DNA of 64,000 nucleotides from NCBI GenBank assembly GCA_905221605.1, contig CAJNDS010002449.1, forward strand, positions 124,001-188,000. Direction: 5' to 3'. Shown here piece after piece: positions 13,639 through 25,100 of this stretch (the stretch's first letter is position 1; every line of letters begins with the position of its first letter). The stretch comes from Symbiodinium natans. Taxonomy: Eukaryota > Sar > Dinophyceae > Suessiales > Symbiodiniaceae. The translations under genes and the position numbers were made by a program. The notes beneath the pieces were generated by a model. It was not told the origin of the DNA, ran no database searches, and worked only from the letters and a program-made list of their open reading frames with translations.

Positions 13639-14083
13639 GCGTGTGAAGTGCAGTCCAAGCTAGGGTGTTTTGAGGGTAGCAGGTGACCGCCAAGCTGGGT
13701 TGCAATGCAGGTTTGTTGGTGGGGCGTGCAGAAGAAGAAAACATGGGCTCTACTTCACTTTTCAGGTGAAGCACCAGATCAGACCTCGCACAAACAAAAC
13801 ACCAACGCATCAGAAGCAGTGCTTGCAATCACACTGTCCCCCACCCTCCAGTCCCTCCTCCTGTCCCGATAAAGTCAAGGTGGCTTCAAGGCTTCAAGCG
13901 CTTCCACTCTCAACATCCAGCACTTTTGCACGTCTTGGCATGTGCGCGGTGGGCAGTCTCCGTAGAGCTTGAGCCCCCAAAGTCACATCCGAGCAGCGGC
14001 TGGGACACTCCCGAAGCAACCTCTGAAGAGATTGGGAGGAGGAGCTCAGTTTGTAACATTTCGAAGAATCCTGTCTCGATGAC

Positions 14084-14390
14084 TCAAAACCCCTGAAGCC
14101 CGGCAGCCGCGATGGCAAGAGCGACAATCGCAACGACAAATGCCAATTCCGGGACAATCAATACCCCCAGCCCCAGATCTCAACACCTTCTCTCCTATAG
14201 ACCTTCTGTGCAACCAATCTTGCAGCGCCTTATGACTGCATGCTGTTATAATGCATAAATGTATAAGCACAACCTTGATGCCCAGCGGAGGCCGGGCAAC
14301 GTAGGCACCCAAGGCCACACCCAGCGCCGTGCGCCCAGGCGGCCCAGGCGCAGCTCGGGGAATCAAGGGGGTAGCCAGCGCCATAGTCGT
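14084..14390 (-). CDS. C-terminal exons of an unrecognised membrane protein
   Basis: The last exon (about 14,165-14,084) encodes VPELAFVVAIVALAIAAAGL, one clear hydrophobic helix, then QGF and a TGA stop. An upstream exon (about 14,390-14,280) reads MALATPLIPRAAPGPPGRTA followed by LGVALGAYVARPPLGI, a second weaker hydrophobic stretch after a proline/alanine-rich head. The ATG there could be a true start, which would make a small two-exon protein with a transit-like N-terminus; or the exon may be internal. The splice join is not resolved and no family is recognised. Confidence 0.4.
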
Positions 14391-16139
14391 TGGTGGAAGG
14401 CCCGCAGTATCACGCAGTATGCTACACATTCAAGACTTGAACGGGTGCAGGGTTTGGGGAGTGATTGTGCAGAACATGCCTGCCTTCTGAAACCACACAG
14501 TATGACGGCGGCCATTAGGCCTCTGTGTCGTAAGGGCTTGCGGTGTTTCTCAGAAGCTGGGTGATTGTGATTGCCTATGCTCTGCAAAGTTGAAAAGTTG
14601 CTGTGAGTATGCTGTCGCAAACACAAAAGCAATGGTTGAGATGTTGTTGAACAAGCGTTGCTGTACAATGCTTTGAGCCGTACGAGACGTACAGTAGCAG
14701 CACGCAGCAGCGGCGGCGGCGGCGCAAACCGAACACCCTGAGAAGATCCCCGGAGTTGTCTGAACCTGCACGTGTTCAATCCTTCCCACAGCCCTAACCA
14801 AGCCCTGAAGCGGCACCGCTTGGAGCCTCTCATGGCCTTCATCTCCTGCACGGGGATGTGTGTGTTGGGGGCTGGGGGGGGGGCTTGGGGATAGAGCGCG
14901 TAGGTGTTAGCCATTCTTCTATCCGAAAGTTGCTCCTTCTGCAAGGGGTGTCTCTAAGCATTACAGGGCACACGCCTCTTCGTCGGAGTCCATGATGACA
15001 GGAGGCCCCGAGTTGGCAATCCGAGATCTCAAAGAGGGGGCCTATGGACCCTAAAGCAAGATGGCGAACTTTCTTTAACTGCTCCATCTGATGCTCAGTG
15101 TGCTGGCCAGTGGCAAGAGTGAGCCCAGGAAGGGCTGCTTGTGGCAGTTGTCACATGCTCAGGTTCGGGGTAAAGCTACCACACACTGAGCTGTTCAGGG
15201 GAATTCGTGGCAAGTAGGCTCTGTCTCTTCTTTGTGTGGCACCATGGTCCTACATGCCTGGATCTTAAACACTGCAGAGGAGCGAGGGATTTATCGAAAC
15301 AGCTCGGGCATCGCAGAATCCGGTGCATTTCTTGGTTTGCCCCAGTTTCTCTCTCGCAAGTGTCTGGCTGCCATGGACGGGAGAGGATGCAGCAAGGGCC
15401 TCGAAGGTGTTTCCGAGATTCTGGGATGTGAATTACAAGGAACTTCGCGTATGGGCCCTTCCTGATTGAGGCCCTTACGCTGATCGCCCAAGCCGCTTGG
15501 AACTGGAATGGCGCCCACGGCCAGAAAACTGTTGTTCGCTGACATGACCGTGGACAGATGTGGCATGCTCAAAGAAGCAGAAAATGGATGTCACGCAACT
15601 GGTCCCGAGTGCGTGCCCTGGGGGCAACACCCACACGAATCGGAACGAAGAACAGATGTCACGCATCTGTCGACCCTCCATGGGGCGACAGACGCTTCGG
15701 GCATCTGGGCACAGCAGAGAGGTAAGGGACTTCTCACACTTCTGCATACGTTTGTCAAACCCGACACTTAAACGACACTTGAAGTCAAGAGCCTCAATCT
15801 CTAGCTGGATGTGACTATGGGAAGAATGGAAGGATTGCATTCTGGGCTCAGGGCTTATGACGCCTTGTGAGCTTGGAACTATTGCCCCCTCGCGCCCCTC
15901 CTGACCCAGCCAGAAAAGTGTATGTACACAAGGGCCGGATTCGAAACCGTGAACTGTCACCCTGGTGTTATGTGCAAAGGGCTAGCTCAAGGCCTTCCTT
16001 GCTAGCCTGCGTCACTCGCACTTCGACCTTCTGACCTGAGTGGGCGGCTCAATGCGTTGGGTGCCGAGTTTTTGGGTGCGCGCTCGCCCCTGGAGCTGTA
16101 GGACCTCTTATGTACAGGAGTGTTGGGATGGTCACATCT
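14391..16139. other. No gene assigned
   Basis: Minus-strand frames at 14,944-14,363 and 15,960-15,475 are long but without recognisable motifs. The stretch lies between two minus-strand genes and may include 3' flank of the S1 gene and upstream exons of the 14-kb membrane protein. Confidence 0.25.
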
Positions 16140-19100
16140 CTAAATCTCAGCCGGCTTCTGCTGCAGGCTCCCACCTTCTTCCAGTAGTTCAACAGTCATC
16201 GCACTCCCCAGCTCATCCTCCACCAACGCCAGGAACTCCTGATTCAGAGCATCGGCCCTGGCTACAACATGGATCGGTTCGAGGGCCTGCCTAAACCCTC
16301 CTTGTCTACCTGCTCTGAGTGATTTTCCGAAGCTGTCCTTGGGAATTTCCTTCACCTTCTCTTGCATGGACAAAAACAGGCGCTCGTCGGTCACATCCCA
16401 GACGCGCACCTTCTAGGGATGAGCAGGGCTTCGAAAACCTTCAGCTTGAGGCTACTCGGAGCAACATTTGAAGAGCAGCCTTTTGGCCACCTGCCTAACA
16501 AACCCGAACAAAACCACGTTCTCGGCTGGAGATCCCAGGTGCCAAAACGATCCCAAAGCTCGAAGAACTTTAATTACCAGCTCCTCAGGACGTCTGGGCC
16601 TTGTCTGCTTCTTTGCAAACCCAACAGCTTTGACAGGACCTGCAAAACCTGAATAACACAACCTCCCGTACAGCCGTACAGCCCGAACTCCCAAAACCCA
16701 ACTTTTCCTGAAACCTAAAGTCTCAACCCGGAGCACGACCAAGCACTCCCAAACAGATCCCAGGCCTTGATCTTCTTGTCGACGGCCAGGTCTTGGGCGC
16801 GCTCCATATGCGCCTGAAGCCGGGCTCGTGGACCAGCGTGCGCTGAGTGGTGGGTGACTTCGGTCCGGGCCAGAGGTCTTGGCGCTGAAGGCTTGGTACT
16901 CGGTTCCGGGTTGGGTTCTGGTGCCGACTGGGGCATGTGTGCAAGCTGTGACTTTACCCAGGGCGATTGAGCAGCTACAACTCATCATCATGGTCATAAC
17001 TGGCTCCTCATTCGTGCTGATTTTGCCATCAGTGTCCAAAACAGTCATTCACAAGTTCGTAAGTACGACGAAAACAGCGGGACACATCCTGATTGATTGA
17101 TTGATTGACTGATTGATTGATTCCGACAAGTGTCGAACTAACAAAGGCTTGTCACTGTCGGGTGCTCTCTTGCTACAAACTTCTTCGAACATACGAGTTT
17201 CGACATTGCACGCGATTCGTATAGGTGTGAAGAGGTTCGAACTGCCGCACGTCACTGACGCTTTAGATCCGCAGCGCGCAGCGTGCACACAGGCACAGAC
17301 AATCGAGAGCGGCGCCACACTGTTGAGAAACAACTTGGAAAGCACATGGCTGCAAGAGTTGTGCGAGGTCTAAAACCAACCTTGAGGTGCGTCCCTGAAC
17401 CCCGATGCACCCAAACCATACTGGCACGCCGAAACCTTTTCGAACTGACCTTGCACTTCGGGGGTCCTTCGGCAAGATGCCGACCAGTGTGCCGGCAACA
17501 GGGTGCCAAACCTGCATTTTTTCAGCGCGAGCAGGTGCGCGATACACGAACAGCGGCCCTCTGGGCAACCCTCTTGCGGCCTCCACCGAGGCCCCATAGG
17601 CTCCAAAGCTCTTGACCCGACCCGGCAGCCAATGATCCCTCAAGTCCCGGTACCTGAGTTGCGAAGGGCTTTTTTTGGTTGTCAAATATATAAAATGCTT
17701 TATGTTTTTGGATTGATGTTGTTCAGTGTTTTTGGTAAGGTTCAGAGTTTGGGGTGCGGGGGCAAACCCTGTGATGTGTGGAGGTTTTCAAGGCTTGCCA
17801 TGCGCGCCACGCACATTGTCCCTCCGTTGTCTGCCAGGGCAGACAACCTGGAGCTGGCAGGGTAGCAAGCAGCAAACTGCAGGCGGCGAAGGCATTAGGT
17901 GCCAAGCTCTTGGCACCTTTTAAGCTTGCTGACTTTGGGTCTGGATGGATTCGGGTCGAAGTCTGCAAATCACCATTGGTTCAGCCCTTTCGCTGGTTTT
18001 TTGAGGCAATTTCGAATCGAGTCTCACACTAGCAAGTGCAGGCGAGGATTCTGGTAGGAGCTACAGGTGAGCTTGAAGGGGTACAGACTCCCACACAAAT
18101 GCACACAAGTTGGTTTTTTCATAACAATCATATTCACCTAAGCAATCTCGAATCGGAAAACGGCGATCGGAAACCAATTTGGTCTACTATCAAACATGCC
18201 AAAACGCGCAGCACCTCGAATGCCCTTTCTTGCTTACAGACCTATAAGCCTACGTCATGCGGTGCACCATGGAAGTCCCTTTGGGCCCCCAGAATCCGAC
18301 GAGCCAAGGCTCAACGCCAGCTTCGCCTCTGCACCCTTCAGTGGCCTCAGGCCCGTGGTCTGAGGGTTTTGGGTTTTGGGTTCAGGGTTTAAGTTTTAGG
18401 GTTTAGGGTTTAGGGTTTGCCACCAGCCAGCAGACCCCCTCTGGGATCACCCGCAGGGTTTAGGGGTTTAGGGCTTAGGGTTCGCAAGTTTCGAAAACAT
18501 GACTGTTGCGCACAAGGGGAAGCCCGAGGTCTCAGAGTTTCAGAATTGTGCTCAGACAGTCCGCATGAGTTAGAACACATCCTGGCATCAGGATTACAAA
18601 AGCGCGGGCTAGCCAACACCGTAAATGCAAATATCCAGGCCCACGGTTCATGGATAGGGATTGGGCCCCATGCCGAAGCATTTGTCAAGACTTTGTCATG
18701 CATAGTTCAATCATACAGTAGACATTCCAGCTCTGAGTTGCCCAAGTTCAGGTATAACAACCTCAAGGTGTCGAAACGTTGCGTTAGCCGTCAAGCTGTA
18801 GTATGGGCCAGGAGGCGATGATGTCCGCATCGACAGGTCAAGGTATCCCTTTTCCTTGCTCGTTGGGTCCATGGCCAAAGGCAACGATCCATGTTACTTG
18901 ATAGCTTGGCAAGAGTGTCTCCCCTCCGTAGAACATATCAAAACCTCGAAAAACCCTAACAAGCAGCTTCAATGAATCTCAAGAACACCCAAGCGTCCAA
19001 GTCCACGCCGAGGACGCGGACCTGGTTCGAGGTTTCTCACATGAGGCACAGATACACCAGCTGAAGAACCTGTGCTTCATGTCTTGAAGGACCTGGTCTC

Positions 19101-22100
19101 GCTACATTCAGATTCTCTGGCTTCCTTTAGCTGACTAAATATGGGGAACTATCCGGATATTCAGAGCTCTTGTGCAGCGCTATACCAGGGAACTGTACAT
19201 CATTGCTTCCTTCACGGGATGTATGGCTGAACGACAATATTTCAATATGATGCAAGAACAGCACTGCAAGTTTGCCCCGCAACGCTCACGACACATCTGC
19301 AATTCTAGAGCCGTTGAAGTGAATGAAGACAGGCGCCTGTAATCCTCAAACCCTCAGGCCCAAAGCTACAACTTTCTGCAAAGTACCTCGCCTGCACCTG
19401 CGAGCCGATTTCTGCATCGCCCTTGCACTCCTTGTCGGATTTTAAGTCTTGAAGGTTTGGGCCCAGGAGTGCGGTGCGCGGAGCATAGGAGCATAGCAAT
19501 GCGTACAGAAGAAAGCAGAACATTTAGGAAATCAAGTGTTGGTCATACAAGTTTGATAAATATAAGGCCAAGCACCGGGAGGTACACGAAGCCTTGGCGG
19601 GATCCCTCGCCATGTGGGGATGGCACACTCACGAACCAGCCGGCCTGCATCTGCGTACGCTCAGGGGATGTACACGGCTTTTTTTTTTTTGCACCGCGGG
19701 AGTTGGTTAGAAGCCCCAAGAGTGACACCTCATAAACGGGTGGAGTTTTTTTTGTTGGGTCTTTTTTTGGGAGGGGGGCCCTTTTTTTTGTCGATTTTCT
19801 TGGTTTTCTTTGGGAAAAACCCTACTTTCCGTACATTTTGGACGGATTTTCTGTCATTTCCCTTAGGTTTTCGTTAGGGAAAACCTTTTTTTCTTTACAT
19901 TTTGGACGGATTTCCTGTCATTTCCCTTAGGTTTTCCTTGGCTTTTCCTAGGGAAACCCTATTTTCCTTACATTTTGTACAGATATCCTGTCATTTCCTT
20001 CGTTTCTTGGGCTTAGAAGCACGCTTGGTACGGCTTAAAAGAAGTGGGGGGGGGGGGGGGGGGCCAGGCCCCACTTGCAAACACCTCTTGGGCTTTGAAG
20101 CACGCTCTGCACGGCCCAAAAAAAAAACGGGGGGGTTGGGGGGGGGCGCAGCCCCCCCCATTTGCAAACACAATGCTCACACGATGTTTTTCAACTAGTT
20201 TCTTGGGCTTTGAAGCACGCTTGGTACGGCTTAAAAGAAGCGGGGGGGGTTGGGGGGGGCGCAGCCCCCCCCCATTTGCAAACACCATGCTCACATGATG
20301 GGTGTCAACAAGTTTCTTGGGCTTTGAAGCACGCTCTGCACGGCTTGAAAAAAAAACGAGGTTTTCGTTGGTTTTTCCTAAGGAAACCCTATTCTGATTA
20401 CATTTTGGACGGATTTCGTCAAAATGTAAACGCGTACGTTGCTTTTCCTTAGTTTTTCCTCGGGAAAACCCTATTTGGTTCGTTTTCTTGGTTTCTATCA
20501 TTCCCTCTAAATTTTCATCGGATTCATACTACTTTTCTTCAACTAGTTTCTCGGGCTTTGAAGCACGCTTGGTACGGCTTAAAAGAAGCGGGGGGGGTTG
20601 GGGGGGGCGCAGCCCCCCCACCAACCCCCCGTTTGCAAACACCCTGCTCACATGATGGGTGTCAACAAGTTTCTTGGGCTTTGAAGCACGCTCTGCACGG
20701 CTTATAAAAAAAGCGGGGGGGGGTTGCGCGGCCCCCCCCCCATTTGCAAACACAATGCTCACACAATGTTTTTCAACTAGTTTCTTGGGCTTTGAAGCAC
20801 GATTGGTACTGCTTAAAGGGGGGTTGGGGGGGGGCGCGCAGCCCCCCCCCCATTTGCAAACACCCTGCTCACATGATGGGTGTCAACAAGTTTCTTGGGC
20901 TTTGAAGCACGCTCTGCACGGCTTGAAAAAAGAACGAGGTTTTCGTTGGTTTTTCCTAAGGAAACCCTATTCTGACTACATTTTGGACGGATTTCGTCAA
21001 ATGTAAACGCGTACGTTGCTTTTCCCTAGTTTTTCCTCGGGAAAACCCTAGTTGGTTCGTTTTCTTGGTTTCTATCATTCCCTCTAAATTTTCATCGGAT
21101 TCATACTACTTTTCTTCAACTAGTTTGTCGGGCTTTGACGCACGCTTGGTACGGCTTAAAAGAAGCGGGGGGGGGGGGGGGGGGGGGGGGGGACGCAGCC
21201 CCCCCCCCCCCCCCGTTTGCAACACCCTGCTCACATGATGGGTGTCAACAAGTTTCTTGGGCTTTGAAGCACGCTCTGCACGGCTTAAAACAAAAAAGCG
21301 GGGGGTTGGGGGGGGGGGGGGGGGGCGCAGCCCCTCCCATTTGCAAACACAATGCTCACACGATGTTTTTCAACTAGTTTCTTGGGCTTTGAAGCACGCT
21401 TGGTATTGCTTAAAAAACGCGGGGGGGTTGGGGGGGGGCGCAGCCCCCCCCCCCCCCCCATTTGCAAACACCCTGCTCACATGATGGGTGTCAACAAGTT
21501 TCTTGGGCTTTGAAGCACGCTCTGCACGGCTTAAAAAAAAACGAGGTTTTCGTTGGTTTTTCCTAACGAAACCCTATTCTGACTACATTTTGGACGGATT
21601 TCGTCAAATGTAAACGCGTACGTTGCTTTTCCTTAGATTTTCCTCGGGAAAACCCTATTTGGTTCGTTTTCTTGGTTCTATCATTCCCTCTAACTTTTCA
21701 TCGGATTCATACTACTTTTCTTCAACTAGTTTCTCGGGCTTTGAAGCACGCTTGGTACGGCTTAAAAGAAGCGGGGGGGGTTGGGGGGGGCGCAGCCCTC
21801 CGCCAACCCCCCCGTTTGCAAACACCCTGCTCACATGATTGGTGTCAACAAGTTTCTTGGGCTTTGAAGCACGCTCTGCACGGCTCAAAAAAAAGCGGGG
21901 GGGGGGGGGGGGGGTTGGGGGGGCGCAGCCCCCCCCATTTGCAAACACAATGCCCACACGATGGTTTTCAACTAGTTTCTTGGGCTTGGAAGCACGCTTG
22001 GTACGGCTTAAAAGAAGCGTTCTCGGGCTTTGAACTTGCAAACACCCTGCTCACATGACGGGCGTCAACAAGTTTCTTGGGCCTTGAAGCACGCTCTGCA

Positions 22101-25100
22101 CGGCTTTAAAAAAACAAGCGGGGGGGTTGGAGGGGGGCGCAGCCCCTTCCTTCCCTCCTTCCTTCCTGCCTTCCTTCCTTTCTTCCTTCTTCCTTCCTTC
22201 CTTCCTTTCTTTTTTCTTTCTTTCCTTCTGTCCTTCTAAAACCTACAAGAAGTGACGCCTTCCTATGAAAATACAGAGAAATTGCGGTTTTTCGTACGAA
22301 AAGCCACGAAAATGCATCAAATCCTTTAAAAGATATAGAGGGAGTGGTGGATTTCTTAGGAAAAACCAAGAAAATCGACCCCCCCCCCCCCCCCAAAAAA
22401 AAAAAAGACCCCCCCCCAAAAAAAAAAGATCCAAAAAAATAGGCCCTCCGGGTGTCAACTTTGATGACCAAAACGTTTGGGATCCTCCAGGCTTGGGACG
22501 TCTACCAAGGCCCGCTCCCCACTTCTCCATGTTCCCGATTCGCTTCTCTAAGCTCAAAGTGGCCTCCATCTTGCGGGTCAGCGTGCCCGTATACCACTGC
22601 TGGGTATCAAGACCCACGAAATCTTTCAGATCTGCCATCGGTCCAGAATTCCAAAGGCTGTAGATCCGATTCTCGTCCATGGCCAAAATCAAGGTCGGGC
22701 GCTCCCTCTTACTGGAGTTGTACCGAATCTCGCTGACCCAAACTTGCACCCGATCGCCCAGGTTCACGTGAGCCTCAGCTGTTGGCCAGCGCCATCACAA
22801 CATACCCTGCTCAACATGCAGGTTGCGAAGACTGCTGCCAATCTACAGTGTTACAGCAAATAGGTTGAAATCAAAAAGCACGCTTGGCTCGGCTTAGGCA
22901 CCTCGTCAGTAGCCGTCTCTTGCTTTGAGGAGCTCATCTTCCCCACTGGCAGAACCCCTCTGACTTTGAGGCCGACGTCGACAAGGGCCAGCGGCCGCAC
23001 ACGCAGAACGACGCCTGGTCCGCAGGACAGAAGCCGAGGCTGTTGAGACTTAGTTCATCTTCGTTCATCTTAGTTCATCTTAGCTCATCTTAGTTCTCCT
23101 GCTTCGAAGATGGATCTGCGTGAGCGACTCTTGGCTGGTAGTGCCACTCGCGTCACTCTTGAGCGCCTATGCCGAAGTCGGTGAAACCATGTGCAAGAAG
23201 CAAAAAGATGAATCAAACCCGTTCCCAAACCCCCCCCCCCCCCCCGAATTGCCCCGAAGCAACTCCCCGAATCTCGGGCCTGTCAGCTCCTGACCTCGAT
23301 TGCACTTTGCGCTTGCACGAAGGGTGTATAAACAAAGGAGGCTGCCCTCTCGACGGTCCACCCAATGCTGCAATACTTTTCTGAAAGTTTTATGCGAGCT
23401 ATCTTGCAAATATGATTGAAGCCGAACTTAAAATGGGCAGGTACTGGCAGGTACCTTCAATACGGAAAGAGTTGCTCGAACATACCTCGTGCATCCGGCC
23501 CCAAAACCCAAGTTCCGGCCGGCTAGCCGATGTGCAGGTCCTCTAGCCTGTGTGGCCATTGCCGGCCAGCATCCTCCTTGCGAGCTGTCAACAGAAGGCC
23601 TTCATCACCTTAAACTTGACATGAGAGCCCGATCGTAGGCCAGTCCGGTGAGGAGGAATAGTCACTCTATTCAAGAATTGATTCAGGAGATCTCAAGGGG
23701 CGAATTTGAAGGGGTTCCTGAAGGCTTGAGGAGGGTTTGAGCACTTTGCTTGTAGCCGTCCTTCGCAAGGGATGGGACAAGACCCACGATGTTTCCGCCG
23801 TCCGGGTGCGAAACCTGGCGTGATGCGTTGAGTGGGGCCTGTTGCGCAGGCTTTGCGGATTGGGCAGGGCCTAGGGCGAAGTTGCAATGCTTGTGTCCTT
23901 GAAGGGTGCAGACTTCATTGAGGGCCAATGGCCAATGGCTCAAGACATCGGCGATCTGTTGTGGAAAGACAACATATATCGACAAAGACCCAGGGAGGGG
24001 AGCCCCAAAACCATCCATTCACCTCTCCAAACCTTAAACCATCTCCAGAACCGGATTCCCCGAACCATCCGAACCATGAATCCGCCAAAAACGCAATCCG
24101 CCCCCTGCCTCGACGAAGGCACCAAACTTGCCGCTGCGGGTGACCGTGCCGGGTAGCCGTTGGCCAGTCATGTTTTTGAAGACAGAGAGCCTTAGAAAGG
24201 GGTGTTATCGGCGTCATCATGCTCTTTTGCCGAGTACTAGAACCAGGAGGTTGTGACGCAACTGCAACTCCTCTTTGAACCCAAACGGGGGGCCTTGCTT
24301 CCATCCCTTTGGCAGCTGCAGCCCGCATGGACAGGTAGAGGTGGTTTTTGTCGGGATTCAGGCGCAAGGCTCGCACTGAGACCTCGGAGCCCACCTCAGA
24401 CGATGGAGGGGCTGTTGTACTGTGGTTACCATGGTTACCGTGGCTATTTCATGTTATTTCTGCTTGATCCAGCATAGTTAACTTAGCAAAGAAAATCTTC
24501 TCTGAGCCTTTCTGGTCTCCAAGACACCGTCGCATTGTAAGTGCACTCGCTTCTGGGAACCAGGCCCTCTACAAATCCATCGCCTGCGGGAGCTTCGATC
24601 CGCACGAACATCCCATAGGATCGGTGGCGACTCACCGTACCATTGAACCACACCTTTCCTGAGTTGGGGCAATTCGAAGCCAATATGTGAGACCACGCTC
24701 CCTCTCTAGGACTATGCAAAAAAAAAAGAGGTGAACTAGATAAACTGCCGCAAAGCCCAACTGAGTCTCCCAACCTGGACTGAAATTGCATGACGTTGGC
24801 CATGGGGCCGGGGGTGTCCGGCCTTGATATCTTGTCTTTGTCCATAGCAAGCACAAGCTTCCCGTGGCGTAAATCCTCTGGATGGGACACCTCGCTTACC
24901 CAGACTTCGACCTCTTCTCCTTCGTGGACGCAATCGAAGCAGCTGCCGTTCGGGGCTGCGCCCAGCATCTTCGATATGGGTATGAGCCCTTCCTTCTGGG
25001 CACCAACATCCACCATGACCGCTTTGTCAGCAACGTACGACACAACACCTGCAAGTAGGTGGAGTGGTCAAATTTCAACAATTTCTTTCCATGACTGGCG

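Larger units (their letters stand above)
11146..14083. other. No gene assigned
   Basis: The transporter's first exons should lie upstream of 11,145 on the minus strand, so part of this stretch is probably its 5' end, but I could not pick them out. It contains a CT/CCG-rich tract, a run of about 14 G near 13,014 and a small inverted-repeat element. A minus-strand frame at 12,446-12,198 has no recognisable motif. Confidence 0.3.

Noticed and set aside
19614-22058. Many overlapping frames rich in Gly, Pro, Phe and repeated ALKHALHGLKK-type peptides
   Set aside because: They are translations of the tandem array and homopolymer runs.
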